Positions 11,501 to 23,115 of a stretch of DNA of 64,000 bases are shown one piece after another (within the stretch, counting starts at the first letter, position 1; each line of letters starts with the position of its first letter). Both the position numbers and the translations under genes were made by a program. Source of the DNA: Peltaster fructicola (lineage: Eukaryota; Ascomycota; Dothideomycetes); contig CP051139.1 in NCBI GenBank assembly GCA_001592805.2, forward strand, positions 1-64,000. Reading direction: 5' to 3'. The notes under the pieces are model-generated. The model worked only from the letters and a program-made list of their open reading frames with translations, ran no database searches and was not told the DNA's origin.

Positions 11501-14500
11501 GCCACGAATGATGGTGACCAGTCGTAGCTCACTAACGAAGGATTTGTTGGCCCATCTCGATGCGTCGTCGTGGTGCTATCGTTGTCACTGCTGGTGTGGT
11601 GGGCTTTACTGTTCGTGATCATGGCGGGATGTCTGGAGATGCAGGAGTCTAATGGCAAAGCTCTGATGAATCCAGCATCATCTTACTCTCGAAAGACGCC
11701 GCTCTCAAGTGCTCGCGATATGTAGCTGGTGGTGTAGACGAGGTTGACGTTCTTGTTGTGAGGATGGACGCGTGTCGAGCATCGACTGCGCGCCACGCCG
11801 TGAGGTTTTCGCACCTGCTACACAACCGTCGGACGACTATGTGTTTCCTCAGCTATCGATAGCAGCATGATACAGCTAGCTGCGAGGTGTTGTGGTCGTG
11901 GTAAGGTCGCTGTGTTGAGCGACACTCGATTGTCATGCACGAATTGCAACACTCGGCAAAGTTTCTGCTTTCTGCAAGATGATCTCGAGCACCACCTCTC
12001 CTTGCGCACCACAACGCCTTTCTGAAACACGTGTAGCTGTTTTCAATAGCTCTATCAGACTCGATAGAGACTCGAACGGGCTCGTCGCGATGTGTGGATG
12101 CTGAGATAGAGATAGCAATGGACGTCTCAGCCGCCGTAGCAAAATTCTCCTTCCACGACTGCACCGCCACACCGACCAAGTATATCACGCTGAGCGCACT
12201 CAATGTGGCATTGACATTCCCGAAACACATCGCAAGCGACTATAGAGGTGACGAACTATCTCTGGATATCCTCATCGCCGCAGTTTCGGGCTTACTCGTC
12301 AAGATATGGTGCCTTGCGCATCCTGCATGTATTTGCTCAAGCATTATAACTTCACACCACTGATGAACACGTAGACAATGTCGCGACCACACATATCCTT
12401 TCAAGGTGCAGCAAAGACCACTAGGGATCCACCTAGCCAATACCGATACTTTGTCGCTCCATCGACGATAACGCAATGCTCTACATGCTGTCTAGACACC
12501 ATCGGGGACACGACGCTCTCGTGGCACTGCAGTGTCGATGCACACTGCCTGACAACCTCTGCTGATGCTAGCTACGACGGCGAGAGATCAAAGATGGACT
12601 GTCGGCCTACTGGCCACCTCCCTGCTTAGCCTATGACCACGGCGGTGACATTGTCCAGGACAACGACACAAGGCCCATACGCTTTCCTACACTGCTCGAA
12701 CGCTCCTCGACGATGCTGCACGGCTTTTAACCACACGGGTGGCACGCATTAAGCTGCCGAAGTAATGGCATAACCCTATGACTATCCCGATAGCTGCCAC
12801 TGCTGACGACAATGGTGGAACACCCGAGCTCGACGTCCTCCTGCTGAAAACAACAACGGAAGAGTCTGATCAGAGCATCAACCAAGCGCCCAAGGTCTAT
12901 CGACTGCTCTCTAGCTCCTGATGACGATGCTAGGATTGTCGCCGGCGGTAGCAACAGTGCAGTGCAGCTCAGGAAGTATCGACGCTGTCGTTCGATGTGC
13001 ATACATCCCTGGCACGTGTTGTCTCTTCTTTCGGACCTGACTCGACAGCCGATCGCCTCGCTCGTAGTCATACACTGGACTTCAGGCACGCCTAGGCAAG
13101 ACCATCTGCGATAATACATGACGAGAGCTGATGCGGCTCGCTCCTCGTCCATACCCTCGATGACAACAGGGAGTCTCTGTCAGGCTCATGATGTTGCTTG
13201 GCACCATCGTGGACAACAGGGTACCTCTGACACTTTGATGGCCTCCAACAGCCACTGAACATTCGGCACGATCGACAACATTAACATCATCGACAGCTTG
13301 TTCCTGTCCACGAGCCCTGGCAGTAGCAGCAGTTTGATCGAGCTGAGGATGTTGATCCAATGCTGAGGTCAATACTGAGAGTCCATGACACTCTTCTGCT
13401 TTCTGAGCACTCGGCAAATGGCAGCCGTGGCTCCATGTCGAGCTCGCGATGCGGTCTTGCTTGTGAACCCGATACAAAGACTCCATACTGCTCTGCTACT
13501 CTCGAAATGGTCGGCGAAGGACGATGACAAATCAACGCTGTAGCCTGGCGGGTAGGCGACCCGCGATGCGCTTCTGCTGTTCTCTGCTGGACAACTTGAT
13601 GACTCGAAGATGCTGCAATGCCTTCGAAGCTAGATCGCCATCAAGCAACGCCCTCGATGCGACATTGCACTGCTGAGGATGCCCTCGATGGTGACATTGT
13701 ACTGCAAACGGAAGCCGAACCATGAGACGGGCGACCTGTACTGCGAATGTATCCTCTGGGCATCATCCACTCTCTGGCCTGAGTCTGCCACTCGGAACGA
13801 CCACTGCTCTGAACAAGACAGTCACACTCCTTGCCTCGCCACAGAGACTTGGTCTTCTTGTTGCGCTCTGCCTGACGACAACGATGGACGGCAACTTCGT
13901 CCTCTCTAGGTCTGTGTGGTTGAAGTCTGCTGCTGTATGTGTAGTTCGTTGATCCTTGGTCGATAATTTACAGCTGACGACAACGCAGTGGCCTACCGCA
14001 CGCGACGATCATGACGCTGTACTGTCCTGATCCACAAGAGAGCTCCAAACCCTCTATCGTCGAGAACGAGGCTGCGCTGTTGTCTTGGGCAGATCTATGC
14101 TGTTGCAAGGCACACCGCTTTGCGGCTGACATGGCCAGCACTGTACTGTCGGAAGAACATTGCCACTGCAGCTGATGTAGGTAACGGAGTATCGGCACAA
14201 CATCTGTGTCGCTCTATAGGTGACTCTGCTGCCGTCAGTCCGTTCTATGACGAGCGTTGGACGCCTTCCAGCGACAACGACACCAGTATGTCTATGCGAT
14301 AGCACTCCACTGGCTCCACTGATCAGTTCCTGGTCCGACGTTACTTCGCTGCTGTCGGTGATGTCTTCGTACTCAGCTGTTGCCTTGGCAGAGAAGACGA
14401 TGCTGCTGTAGTCTATGATTACGGCAGGCCAGTGGACGACAGTGTTGCTATGCTAGCGATGGCCTGACTCTCTTGCTCTGTAGCTGCTGTATATCAAAGC

Positions 14501-15979
14501 TCGACAGTGTTCCCACGTCAGCGACAACCTGATGGGCTTGCTCTGAGATTGTCCTAGGGCGAGGACGATAGCGATACCATACTGGCGATGACCTAGCCAT
14601 CTTGCTCTACAAGTCCGCTGCATCCACGTCCTGCACTGTTCACTGCGCTGTCGCAGACGACGTACATGTGTCACGGTCTATCGCTGACCGGACATTGAGC
14701 ACAACTTCAAGACAACGCCACGGCATAGCGCTGCTTCCTTGATCCTGACAGCAACGACAGAGAGATGCTCTGCTAGTGATGCTGTTGTTGTACTGAGTTA
14801 TCTCTATCTCGGTGACATGGGGAGCAGTGTAGCATCCTTCATCGTACTGTGCCGCATGGCAGCATCAAAAGCTCAGCAATGAGGTCGATGTGGCTGCATA
14901 GATGCACAGCGGCGCTCAAGGCGACTCTCTGCTGCTGCGATACTTCTGGCGAGATTAATGTCCATCGTGCGGTTGTCCTGTTGGACAATGAATGTCCAGA
15001 GAAGCTTGTGGACGTTGCTATGTGCGTGATGGTGACAAATGGTTGAGCAAGTCGAGCGCCGCGATGTTGTTGACGACAGGATGTCGACCTTGCTGCCTTT
15101 CATACGATCGCGAGGATGTTGCGTGTAGGACTAAGAGCACAGTCCAGTGAGAAGGCGACGTCGAAATGCAAAGCTTCATCAACTCTTCCAGTCGTACTCT
15201 CATCTCCAGACGGCCCTAGTGTTGTGACGCTGACAAGCTGCCAGTGAGGCCACGAGTGCTGTCAGAGTGCTTCCATGCAACCTTGGTGAGGCTGCGCTGT
15301 TGATCGGCTGCCGCAGAAGCGCTCGTTCGATGGCTAGTATGGTGAATCACCATACTTGCGTCAATGTATGCAAACCTCTCGCAGGCACAATGTCTTGCAG
15401 TCGAGAGCGTTGATGCAAGCGTTCTCCTCGTTCTGCTGTGGGTGATGAAGCAGGCAGAGCGAGGTCTGATGACAAGTGTGTGCCCATGTCGATGGCATGA
15501 GTGCGCGCTGTCAGATTGTACTTGTCGGGAGTCCTCGAGTCTAGTACTGGACGATGAGCAGAGCCTCGCCGGAGCAATCGGAAGCAAGCCGATACAAGAA
15601 TGACACATCTCAACTCGATCGTGGTGCTCGCCCCGTTGGTCGAGCAGCACACGCTGTGACGAGAGTGCCAGACGTGCTCCACCTTAAGAAGAGACAGACT
15701 GGTAGAGAAGCTGATCTGAACGATGACAAGGTCAGTTGAGGAACTGGAGGGACAGAATCGAGAGGATAAGCACTCTCAGGCAAGTGTCCAAGGGCTTGAG
15801 AGAAGGACGATTGAAATATCCGACAGATAGAAGCGCCAAATGAGATGAGCACGCAACAAAGGAGAGGGCTTTCACACTTCACCTTGTGAAGGCTGCATTG
15901 CCCATCCACCAGCTCAGCACTGTCTTCCCAGCGTCCATCACTTGCAATACCTTCCTACACCAACGACGTCCCACCGCCC
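11501..15979. other. Gene-free subtelomeric DNA with blurred short repeats
   Basis: I see no supported gene here. Repeat traces continue but are weaker and of mixed length. A CTCGATG...GACAACAGGG word recurs about 50 bases apart near 13153 and 13203. CCCTCGATG...GACATTG is doubled near 13650-13700. A block starting GCGATGRCCT and reaching an ACTGTT word recurs about 123 bases apart near 14457 and 14580. Open frames on both strands look random in composition. Confidence 0.5.
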
Positions 15980-16729
15980 TCACCCAGCAAGATTGAGCAA
16001 CTCTTCCTCACTTGCTGTAAAGTGATACTGAACTTCTTCCACCACACTCAACAACTCCTTCAAACTCTTTGTGGTATACCTCAAGGCCACCCCAGTCTCA
16101 TACTCCTCGATGTGAAACTCCAGATCACTCTCATTACCATCGTAGATGGTCTGAATATGCTGGTCGACAGCAGAGAACACCTCCCTCAACCCACTCCTGT
16201 TCAGAACAATGCCTAGTAGATCATGGTTGACAATCTGCGCCTGATACTCCAGGATACACACAATGGGACCAATCTCCCTAGCAAGAACATCGAAGTATAG
16301 CCTATCCCATGTGACAGGCTCAGCTGTTGGTTCTGGCCAGACGACAGTACCAGCGCGAAGTTGTTGCAGGAAGATGCGCAGTCTATCAAGTGCAGTAACG
16401 CTCACAAGACGGCGTACTGCTCGCAGGACATCGGTGAGTTGTTGATGTATGTCGTTGAAGACTGCTTCGAAGACTGCGACTGTGGTCCGATCGTCGAAGC
16501 GTTGTATCGTAAGCTGTAGATGTCAGCGAGGATCGTGATGCTCAGGACATACGTTATCAGCAACGACAAGACGACCAAGCTTGACACCCATGGGCACGAA
16601 ACCTTTCTCGTCCATTTCGTAGGGCAGAGCTTCATCTTCGTCTTTCCAGAGAAAGTCCATCTTGTATGGCACAGGACCATCGTCGCCCATTTTCCACATG
16701 ATGTTCATGTCGTGAGGTGGCTCACTCAT
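15980..16729 (-). CDS. Orphan two-exon protein, unknown function
   Basis: I do not recognise this protein. Exon 1 is 16729-16553 and exon 2 is 16513-15980. They are separated by a 39-bp phase-0 intron (GTATGT donor, CTGAC branch site, ACAG acceptor), and together encode 236 residues. The product looks like a soluble, mostly helical protein, acidic toward the C terminus. The N-terminal part is rich in Met, Asp and Trp. There is no signal peptide, membrane segment or known motif. I chose the Met at 16729 because the frame upstream (to 16894) runs through about 40-bp tandem repeats. An upstream start at 16894 would give 291 residues. The clean splice and protein-like composition argue that it is real. 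It stands alone in repeat-derived DNA. Confidence 0.62.
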
Positions 16730-19700
16730 CTGAGGCGGCTGGTGTCGTAGTGAGATATCAGAGTATGCGAGTATCTCGTAGTGAAGACGTAGCACCGTCA
16801 GATAATCTCGTTGTGAAGTCGTTTGATCGTCAGCGCCTTGTGGCAGAGGTGTACAGTGGTCAGCGTCTTGTGGTGAAGTTAACCGATCGTCCACGGCTTG
16901 TACTGAGGTCGTTCGAGCACCAAGGCATCCGATCGTGATTGCGACATGTCCTTACCGACAACCCCTGTAGGAAGCAATGCTTGTCTGAAGACTTTGATAA
17001 TCGATCCAGATCGTTGTCGGAGCTCGAGGCCAGAGGGCGATACTATGCTCCCTTTCCGACGATCTGTCTGTAACCCGCAAGGACGAATCTAGGCGAGGTG
17101 TAGACTGACCACTACAGATCCTGTGTTGTTTGCAATAAGATTGATCTAATGCGATGCATTCTCGTCCGAATATGCAAAATCGACTTCGTGGGATGACGGA
17201 GACGCCAAGATCGAAGTTTATCTGTCGCTGATGAGTTCTCAGTAAGCAGTGTAGCAAACAGTGTGTACGATAATCTCTGATGGCGAGCGCACTCACAGAT
17301 AGTCACCCTTAGTACCCAAGCTAGATGAAGATGCGATATCTGTGAGCCGTCAAGACGCTGCCTCCTATACCAGTGATCACAAGGGCAGTCTAGAGAGACA
17401 CGTCATGCCGTGAACGGCTGCGTGTCCGGATCGTGCATTCGCAAGGTCAGTGTAGTCGTTGCATGATGTATATCACAGACCACAAAGCTGTATAGTCTGC
17501 GCAATGCTATTCTCCATCGAGAACCCGGGCTGAGCAGCATGGATGGTGAATCGTGTGCTCCTGCAGAACCAGCTCAGCGATGTACAGCGCTGGTGATCTA
17601 GCATGATCAGACTTCGATCGACTATGCGCAAGATGATCTGCTATGGCCAACATCAGGCCGCAGTCGAGTATAATGAAGGTATTGTGCTACTGCAAGCGTC
17701 GCACTTCATCTCGTACACTGGATGTGTCTTCCCAGCGCAATGCTGCAACCTTTGATGTTAAGGAAGACTCGAAGAAAGATCTTGAAGTAGTTGTGGTGCA
17801 GTGACCGCTCCGCATCTGATCAGGATTGAAGCGCAAAGCCATTGTGATATCAAGAGCGCTGCTGATCGTTGAGGAGAGGGTGTCAGGGTGTACGGCTGAA
17901 GCTGGGAGAATGTCTTCCTTGCTTGAATCCATACAGGTGGTATTGACAGGGATGGGGCGTAGACACTGCGCTCGGTCGTCCTCGGAGTGAAGACGATGGT
18001 CAGATGTACTGGGCTGACTGATGAGTAGAAGAAGGGTAATGAAGGAATAGTGAACGCAACGAACCTACACTGCACGTGGTGTAGCGAATGCGGCTGGTGG
18101 TCTTGCTACAGCTCGTGCGCCTTGTCGCCGTCAGAACAACGAGATCATTGAGCTCGTAGACTTGTCCCTCGTGGAGACATCGAGTATTGCGAGAGTTGAT
18201 AGACGAATGACGAGAAGGAATCGCTTAGTACGGTGTGAGCATGCACTGCTGACCTGTATGTCAAATCTGTCACGATGCGTGCGGACGATCTTGCTGCAGC
18301 GTACTGGCGACGATGATCTGGATCTTGATTGCTGGCGAGAAGCCTTTGAGACGCCGTGCAGGATGCGATGAATGCATGTATGTCTGGCGTCCATCTCAGG
18401 GGGGCCTTGCCTTGTGCGCGAATGTCCTTCTCCTCCAGCATAGTGTCGACCACGGTCTGCAGCTGAGGTGCTGGCAGTGAGTCTGGTGATGAGTCTCTCG
18501 GCACATTGTACGGTACCTGATATAGATCAGCTTGCGACGAACGCTTCAATACTCACGGGATTATCATCCCAGGTGTATCACTGCGTTCAGGGCGGATGAA
18601 ATTCTCATTGCGGTGCGCTGGCGACGATCGATTGTAGTTTGGTTGCCGGTGACGACCCTTTCCGCGCTGTGTCAGTACTCGGAGCAGATGAGCTTGCGAC
18701 GACAAGTTATATGCAGAGCAGGTCAGCTTGCGACGAACACTTGTATGCCTAGAGCAGATCAATTTAGGACGAATGCTTGTACGCTCGTATCAGACGTTCA
18801 TCTCTGATCTGTTCTTGCGTTATGAGCAGATGACTTTGTCCTCGCAGCGCACTGGTGACGGCAACATGCGGTTGACCTTATGATTATAATGTATTGGCGA
18901 CGACGATGTGCGAGTGACGTTCTGCATGTAGCATACGGGCGACGATGATGCGCAGCTCGAGTGGTGGTGAACAGCCTGTCTGATGCTGTGCGGTACTCGG
19001 AGCACGTCAGAATCTTATGGCGAATGCCTGTGTGCTCGGAGCGGTATCCAAAGTCGACAGCGAGGAAGCACTGAGACTTGTGTATGATTCTGTTGTCATT
19101 CATCGCCTTGAGCCTCTCATCGTCATATCGCAGCGCCACGAGTCTTCCTCCATCGAGGTCGTCCTCTCGGGCACCGAGCAGACGCTGCTTGTATGCTCGA
19201 TGCGCCGTGCGATGGTCAACATCAAGAGTCCACTCAGTCTTAAACCACTGGAGGACATCCTGTACACTGGTGGACATCCTGTAGTACCATCTAACCTGCT
19301 TCCGATTGCAGGAGATCGCCCAATCTCATGCTACTGTTGATACCGCTCTTCGCTCAGCGACAAAGCCCAGAAACTTGCAGACTGACTACCAACCGTCCTT
19401 GCTCGTCGTGTAGACACAAGGAGATAGCCTGACTGCATACCACAGTCCATGAGCTGACACTGAGTCCATGTGCTGTCGAGAACGGCGGATCCTGAAGGTC
19501 ATCCGGGGCTCGTTGTGGTGTTTGCAGTATGGAGATCCCCTTCAATGTTTTACTGGTATCGAGTTCTCTGTTAGACAATGATACTATCAACGACAGCATT
19601 CCATACCAATTGTTGTAGGCTGTGGGAGTAAAGCACCTATACTGCGTTGATGGAAGGGCGACGAGGAAGCTGACAGCTGGCAGTAGCAGTATTCGTATGC

Positions 19701-21980
19701 TTGACCACCGAGCGGCAGCTGACATGAAGCAGTATTCGTATGCTTGGCCATGCTCGGTGTCCTTGGTCACTAAGATGACAGCTGAGATGGAACAGCATGG
19801 ATCCTTGTGTGGCTGATTGATGTATCTGAGCACCAGTGATTACACCTGACAAGCACTGTCTGTGCTGGCTTCATGGATTTCGACGTCAGAGGCGACAGCT
19901 GACATGAAGCATTAGCGTGCTCATGCGGTGTACTCGATGGTCTGAGCGGCGGCAAGATCTTCGTCAGATCGTGTCGTCACATGGATCGATGCGTGCCTGC
20001 TGGGTAGCGACCATACAAGAGATCTGCTGGGCTCATGGCGTTGCACCCTGCTAGTTGCTGCTGATGTCGCCGGCAGTGTCGTCAATGGCTGCTGACATTG
20101 CTGATATTGCCAATGGCTGCTGGTGCTGATGACGGTGCTGCCAACGGCTGCTCGTGTGGTTGACAGTAGCGATGTACTGGTCATGCACCGTATTGAGGAG
20201 TGTCTTCGTCGGTGGGACGATGGTGTCACGCATGTGGATATCCTCAACACTGCTGTCCAGTGTATTGTGCGTTGTCACTTCGTTCTTCTGCTGATGCTCT
20301 TGATGCGCTTTCAAAGCATGTTGCAAGCATGTACGGCAGCATGGAGCGGTGATGCGTGCAGACTGCGAGAAGCCAGTACATTTGTATGCCATCTCTTGCC
20401 ATCTTCCATGTCACGATTGTAGCAGCAGCAGCTTGTGCCTTCGTATGGCCCAGCTCTTGCTTCGAACAGCGAAGAGCCAGTAGTCCAGACTCCACGGCTT
20501 GCCGTTATGCATGCCATATCGAAGCACCAGCTTATACCCTCTATCATCAACTCTTGCATCACACAGGCCCCTTCATATATCGCCCATCTCTTACTATGCG
20601 ATCGCTGTTGAGCTAGAGAGTCGCTTGAGGAGAGGAGGTAGGAGGATCACTTCGAATCGCTGTCGCATAGTTAGAATACTGCTGGGATCGTGAAGGGTGC
20701 GGTTCAAGTCGACTGTGTCTATGGCCGGCATGGATTTCTACAGCAGTTAGCATTACACCAGTATCATCGCAGTAATTCTTAAGGCCGTCCAGTATGGCTG
20801 TTGAGGCTCAGTTGCAAGATTCGCCGTTACTGAGCATCGTGAACGTCCAGAAATTGCTTTACTCATGCCTGTGACTGACGTGGAGCTGTCTGAGAGCGTC
20901 CCTGAAGCGGCCATAAGTGAGAGACCAATCTCCTGTATTGTTGCAGTATTGCATAAGATAGTGGCAGCCATCGACTACATCATCGCCGAAGCTCGCATTG
21001 GCTGCCACCGAGACCATGAGACACCTCTGTTGAAGCGGTGTCATCGATTCAACGCCATACAAGCATGCGGTAAGGTTGTCTCCATCGCAGCTGCACGACT
21101 CGACTCACGAGCACCTGTGGTGGGTGTACACCTGTGTCGTAGGTGTTCGTGGTAGGAGAGCAATTATCTATCTCGTAGGAGGTAATCGAACTCTTCTAGT
21201 TGAGCAATAGGTACCGAAGCATCTGGTACACGCTCGCGGAGCCTCAGATCGATGGATTTCGTCGATGCAATGATGGACGTACCGCGGTGGTTGATGTAAA
21301 AAGAAGAAACTCGTCAAAGTCAAAGCGGAAGTTTGTACTGCGGGACATCACACGACAAACATCACCACTGGATCGCTAGACCTCACGGGATCGACTCACT
21401 CCTCCTCGCAAGCGGTTACAGTATTGCATACATGATCGCACTGAACTTGCAGATTGGATATTGATGCGAACCTTGCTCTGGTAAGCCACTGTCAGCTTCC
21501 TGAGCATTGTATGAGACTGCCTTGCTGAGAACTTCTTACAAGACCGCACTCTCACTCAAGCACTCAACGTCCGCAATGTCACCACACTATGCGACAATCG
21601 ATGGCGTTGCTTGACTGACAACATCTTTCGGCGACGCCCTCTAGCTGCAAAGTCCTGTGTGCGACACTCGTTCAAGACTGCCATCATCTTGCACGCAGTC
21701 TCCAAGTTCGTGACTTTCAACACCACTTGCAGCACAGGCACGCACTGATACTGCCACGCCTACCAACACAGTCGTTCTCAACGAGCTTCTCCTCCACGCC
21801 TCGTCAGCTCTGCTAGACTGTGTTACCTTCCCAAGATCTTCCTTCCTTCCTGCAAGAGGGATTCAACGCTCCTCGGTGGGATCAGGCTCGTAGCACTCCT
21901 CTGTGGCTCAGTCTCGCAACACCCTCTGCAAAGTCAGACTCTCAACACACCTCTGCAATAGCCGGCTCACAACACTGACC
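16730..21980. other. Gene-free subtelomeric DNA with patches of short tandem repeats
   Basis: No supported gene. Degenerate repeats are visible in several patches. At 16790-16930 a GTCAGCGYCTTGTGG word recurs about every 40 bases. At 18525-19030 CAGATSAGCTTGCGACGAA-like words recur about every 32-45 bases, mixed with a CTGGCGACGAT word. At 19685-19760 AGCAGTATTCGTATGCTTG is doubled about 47 bases apart. At 20060-20160 a GCCAATGGCTGCTG word is repeated. Confidence 0.5.
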
Positions 21981-23115
21981 TCATGACGCTTGATCATCAC
22001 AATCTCCTGAGGGTAAGTCTACAGGCTCCATCAGCTCTGCCAGACTGAGTTTCGTCTTGGAGAGCTCATCAGATGTCATCTTGCTGAACCTATAACTCCC
22101 ATTGAAGACTGCTCCTTCACGAAGGTACGACATTACTTCGTCGCCAAGAGGTTCCAAGATACCATGCATGTCAACGATCCGATGCAGAAACGACAACGTT
22201 TTGCGGAGAATCCGTGCATCGATCTTCATGAAACTATTATGGTCAGCGTGGTCGTCGAGATGCCTTACTTACTCACTGCTTCTTCCACTGCTCAGAGAGG
22301 AACAGGAAGCCACCATCTCCAAGAAATCTGTCGACGTTTCGAAGGTTTGCGGACATCATCGTAAAGTTTCTAGGGTTGAGCTGTCGAAAGCGATTTTGAA
22401 GATGCTGTTGTGATGCTGGTGGTATGTAGGTCCTTCCACAAACCATCAACGCCATCATGGCATCTGATGCTGTGCCAAGGGTTCCGAATAGACGCTTGTG
22501 GCATTCGTAGCCTGCAATCAGAGCTATAGTACGAGGATACTCCTCTGCCGTGTACGACTCGTACATCTCCACGACACACTTATTGCTTGCCACTTCTCTC
22601 AGCGATACAGGCTCATCGAGAGATCGACCCTCATATTGGAGTGGTCCACCAAGCAGTTTGTTCCAGCAACATTCGATCGACAGTCTGTCATCTGGAGGCG
22701 GTTGTGTCCATCGAGGCATTGTCTTGAGTAGATCGATGAGTCTCTTCTTGTGGAAAAGACTTTCTATGAAGGACATGATCAGTTCGTCGTCGTAGACATG
22801 CAGCTCAGTGATCAAGAAGCTCTGGACTCTCTCGAGAATGCTGTAGACAGATGTGCCTGGACGAACATCATTGAAGCAGGCGGACAAGTTCCAGGAGTGC
22901 TGTGGTAGTCCCGCTAACACCTGTGGCAGCGGTGGTGGTAGTTTAGGTCCTGTGTAGGCGTCTCTCGTCAAGATCGGATCTCGAAGTCCTCCCACGATGT
23001 CGTACATTCGCCATTGCTGTGTATGTTGTTGTGCTCTCTCGATGGTATGCGGACTGTCAACAGAGTCGAAAGAGTGCCGCCGTGTTGGTACAGTGCGTTC
23101 AGTCGATGACTCCAT
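21981..23115 (-). CDS. Orphan two-exon protein, unknown function
   Basis: Exon 1 is 23115-22277 and exon 2 is 22233-21981. They are joined across a 43-bp phase-2 intron (GTGAGT donor, CTGACC branch site, ATAG acceptor), giving 363 residues. I do not recognise the family. The protein is soluble and probably helical. It has a Ser/Arg-rich N terminus, then a Pro-rich stretch near residue 70 (LPPPLPQVL), and no membrane segment. The frame is open 55 codons further upstream, but that extension is Cys/Ser-rich and unconvincing, so I start at the Met at 23115. The splice restores a continuous frame with protein-like composition on both sides, which is good evidence for a real gene. It sits isolated, with about 5 kb of gene-free DNA on each side. 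Confidence 0.65.
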
